From positions 1,798,001 to 1,862,000 of the forward strand of contig VJWN01000003.1 in NCBI GenBank assembly GCA_007644065.1: a stretch of 64,000 nt of DNA, read 5' to 3'. The position numbers and the translations under genes were made by a program. The notes below the pieces were generated by a model, which made no database searches, was not told the DNA's origin, and saw nothing but the letters and a program-made list of their open reading frames with translations. Shown here in pieces: positions 11,965 to 23,416 of this stretch. Source of the DNA: Margaritispora aquatica. Taxonomy: Eukaryota; Ascomycota; Leotiomycetes; Helotiales; Discinellaceae. Positions within the stretch are counted from its first letter, which is position 1. Every line of letters begins with the position of its first letter.

Positions 11965-12820
11965 TTACTGTCGTTGATACGTGACCTTCATGATTTGACC
12001 CTCACCCAGTGCAACACCAGCGGTGTTCTCCTTCGCACTTATTGCCCCAGTCTCGGTCTCGTACTCAACGAAAGCAATACCAGTTCTTCCGGGAACCAAA
12101 CGAACTTCCCGGAATCCCTCGAATCGTCCAAAAAGTGCGGTAAGGGCATCGACATCATATTCGGATGGCAGGTTTTGCACAAAGAGAATCTTGTTAGGTG
12201 GGAGGTACTCGTCTGGAATGACGGCAGCCACGCCAGCATTCGTAGATTTGAGACCAGCACCTCTCGTAGCCTTGATGGGACGCGCATCTGGAACACCTGC
12301 AGGAGCGGATCTCTTGAGAAGCTTCTGCTGCTCTGCGAGCTCGATAGCCACCTTTTTATCTGCATAAATCGTCAGCCCCACACTCCCCAATAAACACAAC
12401 GATACACACCTTTCTCTGCAAGACGTCTCCGCTTGTGACTCTCAAACTCTTCCTCATCTCCGTTGCGCTTCACGGTAGCATCGCTCCTCGTCTTCGCAAA
12501 TGCCAACTGCATGGGCTTGTCGAAAAGTTCGAAACCTTGTACCTCGTCGATTGCCTTTTGTGCGCTCTCCGGAGTATCGAAGACGATGAAGGCTTGACCC
12601 TTAGCTTTCAGGTTCGTCTTGGCGACAATGTCAATAATCTCGCCATACTCGGAGAAGAGCTCGGTGAGGGCTTCCTTGAGCTGCTCGATGTTGATGCGCT
12701 CTTCGAGGTTGCGGACGTATACGCTGGGAGGAGGGGTTAGCTGGGACTTATGGAATGTGCGGAGTACGTGTCGGGGTGCAATGACACGTACGTTGCGTTT
12801 GGGGCGATTTGAGCTGCCAT
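11965..12820 (-). CDS. U1 snRNP A / U2 snRNP B''-type protein (two RRMs)
   Basis: This snRNP protein binds a snRNA stem-loop through RRM domains and acts in pre-mRNA splicing. The exons are 12820..12792, 12723..12410 and 12359..11965, giving 245 aa. Introns start GTACGT and GTGTGT and end CCCAG and TGCAG, with phases that restore 'NATVYVRN' and 'KKVAIEL'. RRM1 (about residues 8-88) shows 'VYVRNLEERINIEQLKEAL' and RNP1-like 'KGQAFIVF', followed by 'FDKPMQLAFAKTRSD', the U1A/U2B'' signature. RRM2 (about 170-245) has 'ILFVQNLPSEYDVDALTALF' and ends in 'MKVTYQRQ'. Two RRMs and this length favour U1A over the shorter B'' form, but the families overlap and fungi may use one protein for both. It is convergent with VMA8, with about 145 bp between stop codons. 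Confidence 0.88.
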
Positions 12821-13317
12821 TTTTGCTTTGAATAGCTAGGTAGATGTTATGAAGGTCCAGCTATTTGCCGGCCAAATTGAGGTTGAGGTATAGGTCATGT
12901 GATCTGGCTTTGGGTTCGTGACGGGTCTCCACTCTGCACCTTAAGCTCCTTCCTCAGATTACCTCGACTGCGATCATTTCACCAAATCATGCTCAGCTAC
13001 AAAATACAGCCTGGATTGCTCTTATGGTTTTAAGATGCATGATAAGGTATTGTTCATTTGAGAGATACAACATACAGCTCTATGATCTTTGTTTGTCCCT
13101 TTCAACGCTTCCATCAAGACTTGCTCGCCATCATTCTCTAACTTACAGTCGACCACTGCCCCTTCCTATTCAAGAAGTGCCGGCCAGATGTTTTTTTGAT
13201 AAGATTACAAACGGATAGAAGCTCTATCCTTCCGCTGTCATAATTTCTTCAGTGCCGCAACTATCACAATTGCTCTTGTCACTTCCTTACAAGCTCTTTC
13301 TTTCAACCTACCATCAT
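12821..13317. other. Intergenic region upstream of the U1A-type gene
   Basis: The stretch is 497 bp. It contains the promoter of the leftward snRNP gene and the 3' end of the next leftward gene. Short plus-strand frames have no support. No gene is seen. Confidence 0.5.
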
Positions 13318-14396
13318 TTAAAGGAGAACGCCATTAACTGTTCCTCTTGCTTGACTCCGGTTTCTGAGATTTCGACCGTGGTCAACTCGAGGAAGTTCTC
13401 GACGAGGTCGTTTACTGCGATCCTTCGGCTCCATGGCATTGCCAGAACGCTTAAGACTTGTGTCAGAATCGGGAGTATTTGTGGTGCTTGTGCTGATCGT
13501 ATATTCTACATTCATCATACTATCATTGAAATCTTCATTGGAAAGGAGATGAGTCTGATTCGTGGATATGCCGAGACCGAGACCACGACCACTCTTTAGG
13601 GCTTCAACTGGATTTGATGCTTCAAATTCGTTCTCTTGTCCTCGAGAGTTGTGATCCTTTCGAGCAGGTTGTGCGCCAAAAGTGCTGCTGGTTGTGAGCG
13701 AGTAGAGGTAGGTTGATGGATAATCTGACATTTCCATGTCTGCGAACTTGTCGGGTTCTTCTTCGTCGTCCTGAGCATAACCTCTTGCCATTCCAAAAAT
13801 ATCCGATCCGTGGGTTTCGGTAATCTTTACTGCTATGACATCCATTTGCTTGGGGTCATCTTTGCTTCCTTGACGTGGTTTTTTCTCTTGCTCGAGGTTA
13901 ACACGCAAGGGTGTATTGGAGGACTTGCGTTTCTGTTTCGTTGTGTTAGCAATTGGCTGCTATCTTCAATTGGAATCGAACTTACACTTGGCACAAAACC
14001 TAATTCAAACTCAGAGAATGGAAGCTGAAGCGCATCACGAGAAGTCAAGCGTTGAGCTAAAGCTGCACTTGTGAACGGATCTTCAGGAGGCTGAACCATT
14101 TCAGTCAGAGGACTCGGAGACAGCTTGACTGTAGTGTCTTTCGCGCAATCTTCTGCAACTTTCTTCGCAGCAACCTTCTTGCGGGGAGCAGATGGAGCTT
14201 TTGCGAGTTTCTTCGGGCGCTTGGCAAGCTTGATTTGCGCTTCTTTCACAGTTGTGAGCTTGAGATTGGGCTTTTCTGGAGTTGGGACCCAGTCGTCTTG
14301 CGAAGATATGGTGTGGTTCCCGTCGTCGGAGTAGATGGTGAAAGAGCTTGGCGATCGCATGGGAGGAGTCTGAAATCTGATTGTTTGTCTGGTCAT
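13318..14396 (-). CDS. Uncharacterised, probably nuclear protein
   Basis: I do not recognise this protein. There are two exons, 14396..13986 and 13932..13318. The 53-bp intron starts GTAAGT, has a branch-like CTAAC and ends ACAG. It joins in phase 0 ('GFVPS' to 'KRKSSNTPLRV'). The product is 341 aa, with no signal peptide and no membrane segment. A Lys/Ala/Pro-rich basic tract (about residues 50-80, e.g. 'KLAKRPKKLAKAPSAPRKK') resembles histone-H1-like or nucleic-acid-binding tails. Later come an acidic stretch ('DDEEEPDKFADMEMSD') and a basic 'KRPRRELPRVDHGRN' near the end, so nuclear localisation is plausible. The protein is mostly Ser/Thr/Pro-rich and likely disordered. The clean intron and two sizeable frames support a real gene. 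No functional assignment is made. Confidence 0.75.
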
Positions 14397-15825
14397 TTTG
14401 GTTGGGATGAGATGGGGTTGAAACGAAAAGAAAAATATATTTGTTTGGAGGAAGTCCCGCTATTGGGATATATATACATTAGTACCGAAGAAGGGATTTG
14501 TTGCTTAGTATTGTTGTGGGCATGCTCAAAGGTGAGGTGAATGTGATGTCGTGGAGTTTCAATTCATTTGGGCGAGATAGCATGTTGAGAGTTTTCCAAG
14601 AAAAGTGAACGGTTGGCTTCTCTTTCAAACACAACTTAAAAGAACTTGCCATTGAGATTATCAACGAATATCATGAGAATTCGTGTGCGCTGAAGTCTTG
14701 TTGCAACTCCGCATCTTTGATCTTCTCTGTAGGCTCATTGATGGCAATCTGCTGTGCCAAAACAAAGTGTGCTAATGTAAGACTGCTAATTGCTATAACC
14801 CAATTGACTATCCAATGCTAGATTACAATGCTCTTCTATAGGAAACTGTTTAGGTATTCCTGGATTGCAAGGATATTCTGTACGATCGAAAATCGATTCT
14901 ATCTCGCAATTATCTTCGAACGACTTCGCTTGCTCGTTTTAAGCTCTGAAATTACATAGTACGGAGACTCCCCATATATGACAGTAGTATATACACACTC
15001 ATGAAGGGATATCTTCTGCTCTGACTCTCATCTACTATAGAGTCAATTCAAACAATGAGTATAATAAGCCTTGTCATGTAACCACATCTATTAGATAGGT
15101 CAGAGATATGGCAAGCCCCTCTCTGTCACATTGTAGAAATTTCAGGCTCCAACAGAGAACTTTAAAAGCTGATTCGTAGATTCCCAAGTACCTCGTCCCA
15201 GCTGGCATTACCACATGCAAATAGCTGAATTAGCATCCACACAATAATAGAGTACCAATGTTTGAAATTTATCGCTAAAACATACCAATCTAGGATTATT
15301 ATAGATATATGTGCGTAGAAACCAATTGGATAACGTTCAGTGTCCTCTTTCGCCCATATCTTATCTCCTTGATTGAATTTCACCAAGTGTATATTTTTGT
15401 TCTCTATTTCTATCTCACATCCTCACCACGAGCGATGCAACCAATTGAGTATTGTAATTCAAGTCAAGCCGACGGCTAAATCCGAAGCTACTGTTGTGCT
15501 CAATTGTACTTCTTGGCCATGTATGGAAGATACCCGGCGACGTCAGTTGTGGTGCCTAAGAATCTCGCTTAGCGAGGAGACGGCATATGTAGGGATGCTT
15601 GGCTTTCGGAGAGGAGTTAGACCGTCGTCGGTGTAATATGTTATTTGACTCACGGAAAAGAGGAAATGTATGTAGTACTTGATATAAAAAGAGGGACCTT
15701 GTCTCTCATTGTGGGCAACAGAATTGAAAAGCCTGGAGAGCACTTTGTGATTTTCCCACTCTCTAGCCCAATTTGAATTTTCGCCAAGTATCTGACACCA
15801 GTTGGCAGCAACCAACCAAAGAGCC
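14397..15825. other. Intergenic region between unknown gene and lipase gene
   Basis: This 1.43-kb AT-rich interval is a divergent promoter region for the leftward unknown gene and the rightward lipase gene. Frames at 15162-15386 (minus) and 15373-15636 (plus) are short and unsupported. No gene or clear repeat is seen. Confidence 0.5.
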
Positions 15826-17171
15826 ATGGCTTCCTTAATGTATCTTCTCCTACCAATTTATCTCATTATTTCTGTCTCCTCTGCTCTTCCTGGTCTAACA
15901 GTTCAACTGGATGAGCGAACTTCCTCAGCACCTGTTCCGCCGAGTCTGGACTCATGGTACACAGCACCACCACACTTTGAGCGCGAAGCCCCAGGAAAGA
16001 TCCTACGCGTCCGTCGTGCCCCAGGAAACCTCACTTCAGTAATAGCCAACTGCTCGACAGCTTACAACATCCTTTACCGGACCACCAACAGCCTGTACCA
16101 ACCAGCATGGGCCATTACAACACTTTTTGTGCCAACCCGCTCTACCAAATATTCAGCTCGCACAACAACCAAGACCGCCTTATTGTCTTATCAAATTCCG
16201 TACGATACCGTTGATGTAGATTTCAGTCCCAGTTATACCATGTACGACAACGGCTTGCCTGATATCCCTACGATGCTTGGGAAGGGATGGTGGGTCAATG
16301 TCCCAGACTACGAGGGACCGCTCGCATCTTTTGGCGCGGGCGTAATGGCTGGGCATGCGACTATTGACTCTATCCGTGCTGTGCTCTCCAGTGGCTTGGG
16401 TGTTGATTGTGACTCCAAGTATGCGATGTGGGGATATTCCGGTGGTTCGATCGCAAGCGAGGTAAGCAGCAACCTCGACAACATTTCCAAGACCTTCGAC
16501 TGACATTAAAACTCTAGTTCGCGGCTGAGCTGCAAGTACAATATGCCCCCGAGATGAACTTCGCGGGAATGGCCATAGGCGGCATAATAGCCAATACCAA
16601 AACAGCCCTCGAATCCCTCAACCGCTCACCCTACGCGGGAATCATCCCCGAAGGACTCTTGGGCACCACGACGCAGCACCCCGAGGCATCGGCGTACCTA
16701 CTCAGCAGACTCAAACCCACCGGACCCTTCAACAGAACCTCCTTCCTCGCTGCCCGAAAGATGAGCATCTACCAGGCCTTCGCGGCATTCGCTTACCAGG
16801 ACATCTACGGGTATTTCATTGGCGGGCAGGCAGATATCGAGGCGCCTGTTATGCAAAAGGCGCTGAATAGGGACGGGGTCATGGGCTATCATGGCGTGCC
16901 ACAGATGCCGATTTTCGTGTACAAGGCGGTGGGGGATGAGTTTAGTAAGGTAAGCGATACGGATGAGGTTGTGGAGAGATGGTGTGGGATTGGAGTGAAT
17001 GTTCTGTATGAGCGGAATTTGGTAGGTGAGCATTTGAGTGAGTTTGGGAATGGGATTGGGAGGAGCTTGGCTTGGTTGGAGAGTGTTTTTGATGGGACGT
17101 ACAGGTCCAAGTATCAGAGTGAAGGGTGTACTGTGAAGGATGTTAGTGTTGGGAGTGCGATGATGGTATAA
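15826..17171 (+). CDS. Secretory lipase (LIP family, alpha/beta hydrolase)
   Basis: This is an extracellular triacylglycerol lipase of the Candida-type secretory lipase family (PF03583 group). The two exons, 15826-16461 and 16518-17171, are joined by a 56-bp GTAAGC...TCTAG intron in phase 0, giving 429 aa. An N-terminal signal peptide ('MASLMYLLLPIYLIISVSSA') is followed by 'PPHFEREAPGKILRVR', typical of the mature start. The nucleophile elbow is 'GYSGGS' with Ser at about residue 205; the intron falls shortly after it. Candidate acid and histidine residues are the Asp of 'YKAVGDEF' and the His of 'GEHLSEF'. Potential N-glycosylation sites (NLT, NCS, NRT) fit secretion. The start is the ATG opening the signal peptide. 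Substrate range cannot be read from sequence. It is convergent with ESF2, with stop codons about 240 bp apart. Confidence 0.9.
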
Positions 17172-17406
17172 AACTTGCTTCGGGCATAAAATTGGGTGAA
17201 AGGAATCGGCAAGAATCTGTGGGATCAAATTGTTACCTTAATCATCTTGTAGAGGATGAGAATCTGCACTTGCATGTTCCCACTCGCTCAACGCTTTCAC
17301 CGAAACCAATATCCAAAGGGTGAAATAGCATCCTAGTTGCAGTACATGCCAATCATGTTCCACGAACTCGATAAGACGGCCTAGTATAGGGCTTTGTATT
17401 CGTCAA

Positions 17407-18426
17407 CTAGAAGATCTTGCTCAATACACGTTTTACTTGATCAGGCTGCTTTTCCGTCGTCCGCTTTACTGCCACTGCTGTTTGCTTGAATTTTCGAGGT
17501 CGTTCTGCGCCCTTCTTAGACTCCTTCACCACTGTCTCAGCTGCAACCCCTTCAATGGCTGCATCGACCTCTTTTCTCTTCTTGGCAGCCTTCTTTGCCT
17601 CCATGCCCTCCAGCATCTTCGCCCTTTCCACGTTCTGTACGAACTCCTTGTTCTCCTTCGTAGTCTTGCTGATTTCTGCCCTCATCCTACTTGCTCTCTC
17701 TGCATTCTCAGCCGAAATTTGTTCAGTCAGATTGTTCCACTTGAACCCTTTCAGATAAATCAAGTTCCAGACATCATCGTGGTAATATGAGCCCTTCTTT
17801 CCACCAATTATCTTGGCATTCAATAGCTCGCAGACTTGCTTTGCTTCAGATTTATTGACAAATTCCACCCAACCATCTGCAAAGGACCGTTTCTTGTTCC
17901 CTCCATTGCGCACTCGTTTGCTGTGGGATGTCGGGTCTTCGGGGGTCAAGAAGATGCGATTTATTGCGCCATATGGTTCGAGAAGTGATCGCAACTTAGT
18001 AGGTTTCATGAAAGGAGGTATCCGAGACAAGTATACCACACCCGACTTTTTGATTGCTTTCTCTGATGCGACAAGATTTTTCTTCGTGATGGGTTTGGAG
18101 ATGTTTGGAAGTTCGGCAGATCGTCTTAATCTGGGTGTTTTCTTATCTTGAACTTCTTTGTCTTCTGGAGTTTCTGGAGCTTCTGGATCCTTTTCTGCTC
18201 CTGTTTCCGCACTATTAAGTTGCTCTAGCAATCCTGCGATCGTATCAGGATGGCCATCCTCGTCCTCGCTATCATCACTTTGGTCGTCATGGTTGCTTTC
18301 CACCTTCCTGCGCTTCGCGGTCCTGCCACCCTTCTTCAAATCATCGAAATCGGAATTGTAACCCTGACTCTGATCGTTCTCGCTTTCTTCCGCATCCAGA
18401 AATTCGTTGTGCGTTCGAGTAGCCAT
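17407..18426 (-). CDS. ESF2: Pre-rRNA-processing protein ESF2 (ABT1 family, RRM)
   Basis: ESF2 is a nucleolar small-subunit processome factor that stimulates Dbp8 and is needed for 18S rRNA maturation. It is a single exon of 339 aa from the chosen ATG at 18426 ('MATRTHNEFLDAEESE'). An in-frame ATG at 18486 would add 20 residues and cannot be excluded. The first third is acidic and disordered ('DDQSDDSEDEDGH'). The RRM (about residues 125-225) reads 'GVVYLSRIPPFMKPTKLRSL' through 'GSYYHDDVWNLIYLKGFKW', the characteristic ESF2/ABT1 block. A basic coiled-coil region ('RASRMRAEISKTTKENKEF' and following) and a Lys-rich tail complete the protein. It is divergent from the aldehyde dehydrogenase gene, about 250 bp from start to start. 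Confidence 0.9.
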   Translation of the reverse strand: MATRTHNEFLDAEESENDQSQGYNSDFDDLKKGGRTAKRRKVESNHDDQSDDSEDEDGHPDTIAGLLEQLNSAETGAEKDPEAPETPEDKEVQDKKTPRLRRSAELPNISKPITKKNLVASEKAIKKSGVVYLSRIPPFMKPTKLRSLLEPYGAINRIFLTPEDPTSHSKRVRNGGNKKRSFADGWVEFVNKSEAKQVCELLNAKIIGGKKGSYYHDDVWNLIYLKGFKWNNLTEQISAENAERASRMRAEISKTTKENKEFVQNVERAKMLEGMEAKKAAKKRKEVDAAIEGVAAETVVKESKKGAERPRKFKQTAVAVKRTTEKQPDQVKRVLSKIF

Positions 18427-18680
18427 TTTCGTTGCAATTGAACCTTGAATTGTCGTCCCCGAAACTTTTTTATGGCTCTCTGCCATTACCGGCGGCAGGT
18501 CGGGTTAAAGTTTAGCGTGGTCTACTAGTGCGAGGGCCCCTTGTAAGCTTGGTGGGGCACTCACAAGCTATCAGTGTTGGATTTCACCCCACCATCGCCC
18601 ATCTACTTTCATCCCACTTTGATCAAGAACAAAGTTGCAAGTTAACACCAAGTTTTCTTTATTGTTTAATCAACTTCAAA

Positions 18681-20196
18681 ATGTCTGTCGAAACGATTAC
18701 CACCATTTCACCTACTACAAATAAGGCTGTTGTGACCAGGAATGGCATATCCTCTGCTGACCTCGAACTTTTGCCCCAACTTAGCACGGAAGCATTTTTA
18801 AGTTTCCGGAAGACTTCACTTGCTTCGAGACAGGAAATTGTAAAAAAAGCTCTTCAGATCCTTGGGCAGAAACAAGATGAGCTGGCAAAAGAGCTTACTG
18901 AGCAAATGGGCAGGCCTATAGCATATACTGCTAAGGAAGTGGCAACTGCGGTCAAGCGAGGAGAGTATCTACTTCGTATCAGCGAGGAGACACTGAAGGA
19001 CACACCCGGTGATGAAGAAAAGGGCTTCAAGAGATTCATTCGAAAAGTGCCTGTAGGACCTGTTCTTATTCTGTTTGCTTGGAATGTAAGCATCCCTCCC
19101 GCAAGCTACTTGCTCGTTGCTAAAGTCGGATAGTACCCTTATTTAATCTTGGTGAACTCCTTGATACCTGCTATACTCGCTGGTAACTCGGTCATTCTCA
19201 AGCCTTCACCTCAAACTCCTACGATCGTCGAGCATATACAATCCATATTTATTGAAGCTGGCCTTCCTCAAAATGTTATTCAATATTTCCACTGCGGATC
19301 TCCTCTCATAATCGAGTCAATTGTTAGGGACCCTAAGATTGCTTTGATCTGCTTCACAGGATCAGTACCAGGAGGACTTGCGGTACAAAAGGCTGCCGCA
19401 GATCGCATCGTGAATGTTGGCTTAGAGTTAGGTGGAAAAGACCCTGCCTACATCAGATCCGATGTTGATATTTCCTGGGCGGCAGAAGAGATCGTTGACG
19501 GAGCTATTTTCAACTCTGGTCAAAGTTGTTGTAGTTTGGAGCGAATTTATGTTGATGAGAAGATCCATGACAAATTTGTCGAGGCCGTACAAGGTGTTTT
19601 GAAGAACTACAAGCTCGGCGATCCCTTCAATAAGGAGACACATATTGGACCGGTCATTTCGAAAAGATCGAAAGAGGCTATCGAGTCTCACATCAAGGAT
19701 GCCTTGAGCAAGGGTGCTACCGATGCCACACCTGAAAATGAATCTTTTTCGTCACCTCCTGCGGAGGGTAACTTTGTTAAGCCAACCCTTCTTACGAATG
19801 TTGATCACACCATGACTGTGATGACTGAAGAGACCTTTGGGCCTGTCATTCCGGTGATGAAGGTCAGCAGTGATTCAGAGGCAATCAAATTTATGAATGA
19901 TAGCGAATTTGGATTGACTGCATCTATATGGACCAAGGACACAGACAAGGGTGCTGAACTTGCCGAGGACGTTGATGCAGGAACTGTATTTGTCAATCGT
20001 TGTGACTTTCCAAGCCCTGTAAGCCTGACAGCTCTCTTACAACCTTTCATGCACCCGGCACATATCGCTAACGGTCAATTAGGACTTGGCTTGGACAGGC
20101 TGGAAGAATTCTGGCAAGGGACAAACTCTCAGCAAATTTGGATTCGACCAATTCGTCAAACTGAAGAGCTTTCATGTTAAGGATTATCCAAAATAG
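18681..20196 (+). CDS. Aldehyde dehydrogenase (NAD(P)-dependent ALDH superfamily)
   Basis: The enzyme oxidises an aldehyde to the carboxylate; the substrate cannot be told. There are three exons: 18681-19085, 19134-20018 and 20083-20196. The introns are 48 and 64 bp, both starting GTAAGC and ending TAG, and all joins are in phase 0. The product is 467 aa, the usual length for a compact ALDH. The first join restores 'FAWNYPYLILVNSLIPAILAGN'. The cofactor-binding 'ILKPSPQTP' follows. The general base is Glu 233 in 'LELGGKDP' and the catalytic Cys is about residue 267 in 'FNSGQSCCS'. The late motif 'EETFGPVIPV' is present. The last exon encodes 'DLAWTGWKNSGKGQTLSKFG', which matches the family C-terminal block. 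There is no targeting peptide, so it is probably cytosolic. No biosynthetic partner genes lie beside it. Confidence 0.92.
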
Positions 20197-21525
20197 ATCT
20201 TTACTGTACTCCTGAAACCTCTGAAGAATTCAACAATACGAGGCTTGAAACATCTGCGATATACCACCCTCGCGCGTGAATTTTGACGTTTCTCATCATG
20301 CAGAGGCTGTCGAGTGCTTATCCCCACAAAAATACAAAGCCTATGAGAAATTGAGGGTGGCTCAAAAGTGGATTTGTACCACACAAACTGCTGGATTACA
20401 CAAGTAATTCAACTGGAGTGGGTTGAACACAGTGAAGCACTTGGTTGTACAGCTTGCAATAAAGGATCCTCCGACGTTGTAGGCCATCGCTTAATTACCC
20501 CTTACTTCCCCGTGATTGGATAACCACAGGTCGCCTATTGAAATCCACCACATTGACTTACACAAAGACACCACGCCTTACTCCCAAGATTTGGGATCAT
20601 ATTGTTTCACTAGATAAGCATTAATCACTTTTATTTCAGGGGTCTTACATTCTTCTCTCCCTTCCCGCACCGAAGCTTCCGCGGTTCTAAAACGTCCGAG
20701 TCAATTGATGATCCCCGATCTGTCCAACATCACGGATATTTCGGTCTGCGTATTCCGTGCAATCAAAACCATTGCCTAGAAATATCTCGAGTCTGGCAGC
20801 ATTTTCATCAGCCTAGATTTGAAGCTGAAAGCGAACTCCTCATAGTCGAATGGCGCCATGGCTGTCGAAGTCGACCGGAGCGCTGTCAGACCAGTGTCAG
20901 CATTCCTTCTCTGAACCTGTCTTATCCAGCCTTGATAGGCGGATCAGCCTTCTGCAACAATGAATATGGGAATGCTGCGTACCAGCCTTCTGCACCAGGT
21001 ATCTGGGAATGAATATGTCGCGCCAAGAGCCGCGCCTGCGTGTGTTACTGACTCTAAGTAATCTCGTGGTGGGTCTGATACTCGGTTGCCCCCAGCAGCA
21101 TGTATACTCCCTCGACACCTCTATCAATTGCCCATTGTCCATATATATAGTCTTTAGCTTTCCTTGACTGTGAAGGACCATCAAGTCACCTCCCTGCTCG
21201 ATTTCACAACTCTTTTCGTTGGCACTTCACTCGTTCTCAGTGCTCTACACACATTCATTCAATCGTTCGCTCATTTATTCGTTCCTTATCTACACCATTT
21301 TCTAGCATTTGACCATCGTCTCTTGTATTCCTACGCTTCCTGAGCGAGCGTTTCATTCTGTATCATCGCCAGCCTGTTCCGTCCCACAGAGACCAGCGGC
21401 CACTCTTACTCTTGTGAACTCATCTTTCGAGCTTCCTATTGGATTTCCCATCCTGCCAAGCGACTTCGATTGTCCGTACATATATCTATACCAGTGCAGC
21501 CCTCAAAAAACTTTTAGCAGCTATT
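20197..21525. other. Intergenic region between ALDH and a small unknown gene
   Basis: The stretch is 1.33 kb and likely contains a long leader or promoter for the gene at 21526. A pyrimidine-rich segment ('TCATTCAATCGTTCGCTCAT'-like, about 21240-21300) resembles a transcription start region. A frame at 20897-21184 (minus) has no recognisable features. No gene is called. Confidence 0.5.
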
Positions 21526-21987
21526 ATGGCGTGCCCGCAACTACAGGAACTTATGTCTATCATCAGCAACAAGTGTCGTCGAACCTTTCGTCTAAAGAAG
21601 CCAGCGAGGCGGGTAGAGATCGTACGTACCATCCTACCAATTTCATACATCTGACTCACTCAAAAGCTAATTATACCTAGAGTGCGCCTTTCGATTTCAA
21701 AGAAGGGCCTGCAGTCAATTTTCCAGGATATAGCATTGATGAGTAAGTGCTTTAGTCAAGTAGACGTTATGAGGCTAATTCGTGTACCACTTAGTCTTTC
21801 TCTCATGAAAGAGAAAGCCATCGCCTCAACGGCTGTGTTCGGGGACCGGGAAGTCGAGGAATCTGACCTGAATCTCACTCTTGCGCGCCAAAAGCCCCGT
21901 TCGCGAGCTAGCTCGTTTGGCTGTGGTGTTGGAGGACGAGTGGTGCTGCATGCGAGACGGCTGAGTAGGACGCATTACATTGCATGA
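21526..21987 (+). CDS. Small uncharacterised protein with a CRIB-like core
   Basis: The family is not recognised. There are three exons: 21526-21621, 21681-21742 and 21795-21987. The introns start GTACGT and GTAAGT, each carries a CTAAT branch-like word, and both end TAG. Frame is kept through both joins, giving 116 aa. The N-terminus is basic ('NKCRRTFRLKKPARRVEI'). It is followed across the first intron by 'ISAPFDFKEGPAVNFPGYS', which resembles the start of a CRIB motif (I-S-x-P-x-x-F) but lacks its H-x-x-H. Next comes 'DLSLMKEKAIAS', then a Ser/Arg-rich tail. Two consensus introns in a short gene are good evidence for transcription, though codon evidence is limited. A small GTPase-related role would be speculation. 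Confidence 0.6.
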
Positions 21988-23416
21988 GGTGTGAGGGTCG
22001 AGCTTGAGCTTGCTAGCGAAGGGGGTGAAGATGGAAATGGGGAGTTTATATTGTTTGTGTTTCTGTTTCTGTTTGGATTTGGGTATTGGGAATTGAAGGA
22101 CGACAAGACGACAAGGACTACCATGACATGGATGAAAACGGGAACCAGCCGAGAACAGATGACCGGACAACAGAACGCTGGGACATCTGGGAAGGCTTGG
22201 GTGCGAACGAGAACGAACATGGATGACCGGAAAACAGAACGCTGGAACTTCCAGGCTTGGCTACGGTGCGAGTTCGTCTCTGTGAGGCATTACTCTGATT
22301 CTTTTTCTTGGGGTGAGGAGATGGAATGGTGAGGAAAATGGAAGCTTAATTCAAGACTGGGGCGGATAGAATGGGATGCAAGGAATGGGATTGTTCAATA
22401 ATTATATACTTATGCACACACTCCATAATGGATCTAACTTTTTCCTATTCTGATACTTGAACTCCTTGAATTCTCAATCCTCATAATCAGAGACCCAAAT
22501 TCTGTTCCCAAGGGCCTCACAATGTTACAACTAAATTTCTTGATACGAAAGTTGTATGATGGTTCGTTTACTTAAGTAATCTCTGTCAATATTTGCATGC
22601 TGATAAACATACCATAACGCGGAATTTCTTTATCAACCTCTCAGGAACATCCACACTTGCGAAGTGAGGTCAGTACAACTTGTCTTTGCCAAGACTAACT
22701 TTCCATAACCGGAGCAAGAATAATTGGAATGCCAAATAAATGCATCATCTCTATCCTTACAAGCATTCGGCCAAACTCTCTTAATTCTGAACGCATGAAA
22801 TATTGTGGCGCAATCACTATACTTGTTTATACCTTCTGGGTTTTCCCTTCGTCTCATCAAAGCTTGGCATATATCTCGTAGTGCCTATAAGTTGGAACCA
22901 CATCCATGCTCTTGCTGGTCTTCTGTCTCTTCAATTGACTATTACTCCGTATTTGTACCAGAATATGCTAGCTAACATTACACTCTTTCTAGGTGGGAGC
23001 AAGTACTGGCGGCAATGACGAAATTAGTTATTGATCTTACAGACGATTGCTGAGTTAAAAGAATGAAAATATTACGAACATTAGAGGTTTGATAGTTTTA
23101 GTTTTAAATATGATTCAAGTTAAAGTATATGACCCATCGATTACTCGACACCGCCGCATCGCAAGTGTCTGAAATGCACTACTTCAATGCATCGAGGCTG
23201 GTGGAGTTTGTCCTGGTTGAGTGAAAAAACTCACAGGTAAATAAAATTGTGATTGTATCGGAGCTGGTGTCACATTAGAGCGACAGACTACTCGAGGCAA
23301 ATATCGAAAACGGTTGGAAGTTGCAATGCAGTCCTACAGTATTTTATTCCAATTACATAAGATCATCCTCGACGAAGATAAATCGAGAAAACTTCGAGAG
23401 ACAAGGGTAATGCGCC
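21988..23416. other. Intergenic region containing a 43-bp direct repeat
   Basis: The stretch is 1.43 kb between the ends of two convergent genes. A diverged direct repeat is present at 22158-22200 and 22222-22260 ('GATGACCGGA.AACAGAACGC' in both). The rest is AT-rich without supported genes. Confidence 0.5.
22158..22260. repeat. Short diverged direct repeat (2 copies, 64-bp period)
   Basis: Copies begin at 22158 and 22222. They share GATGACCGGA(C/A)AACAGAACGCTGG and then a GGCTTGG end. The copies differ at only a few positions. The repeat lies in the 3' flank of the small gene at 21526. No function is apparent. Confidence 0.6.
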
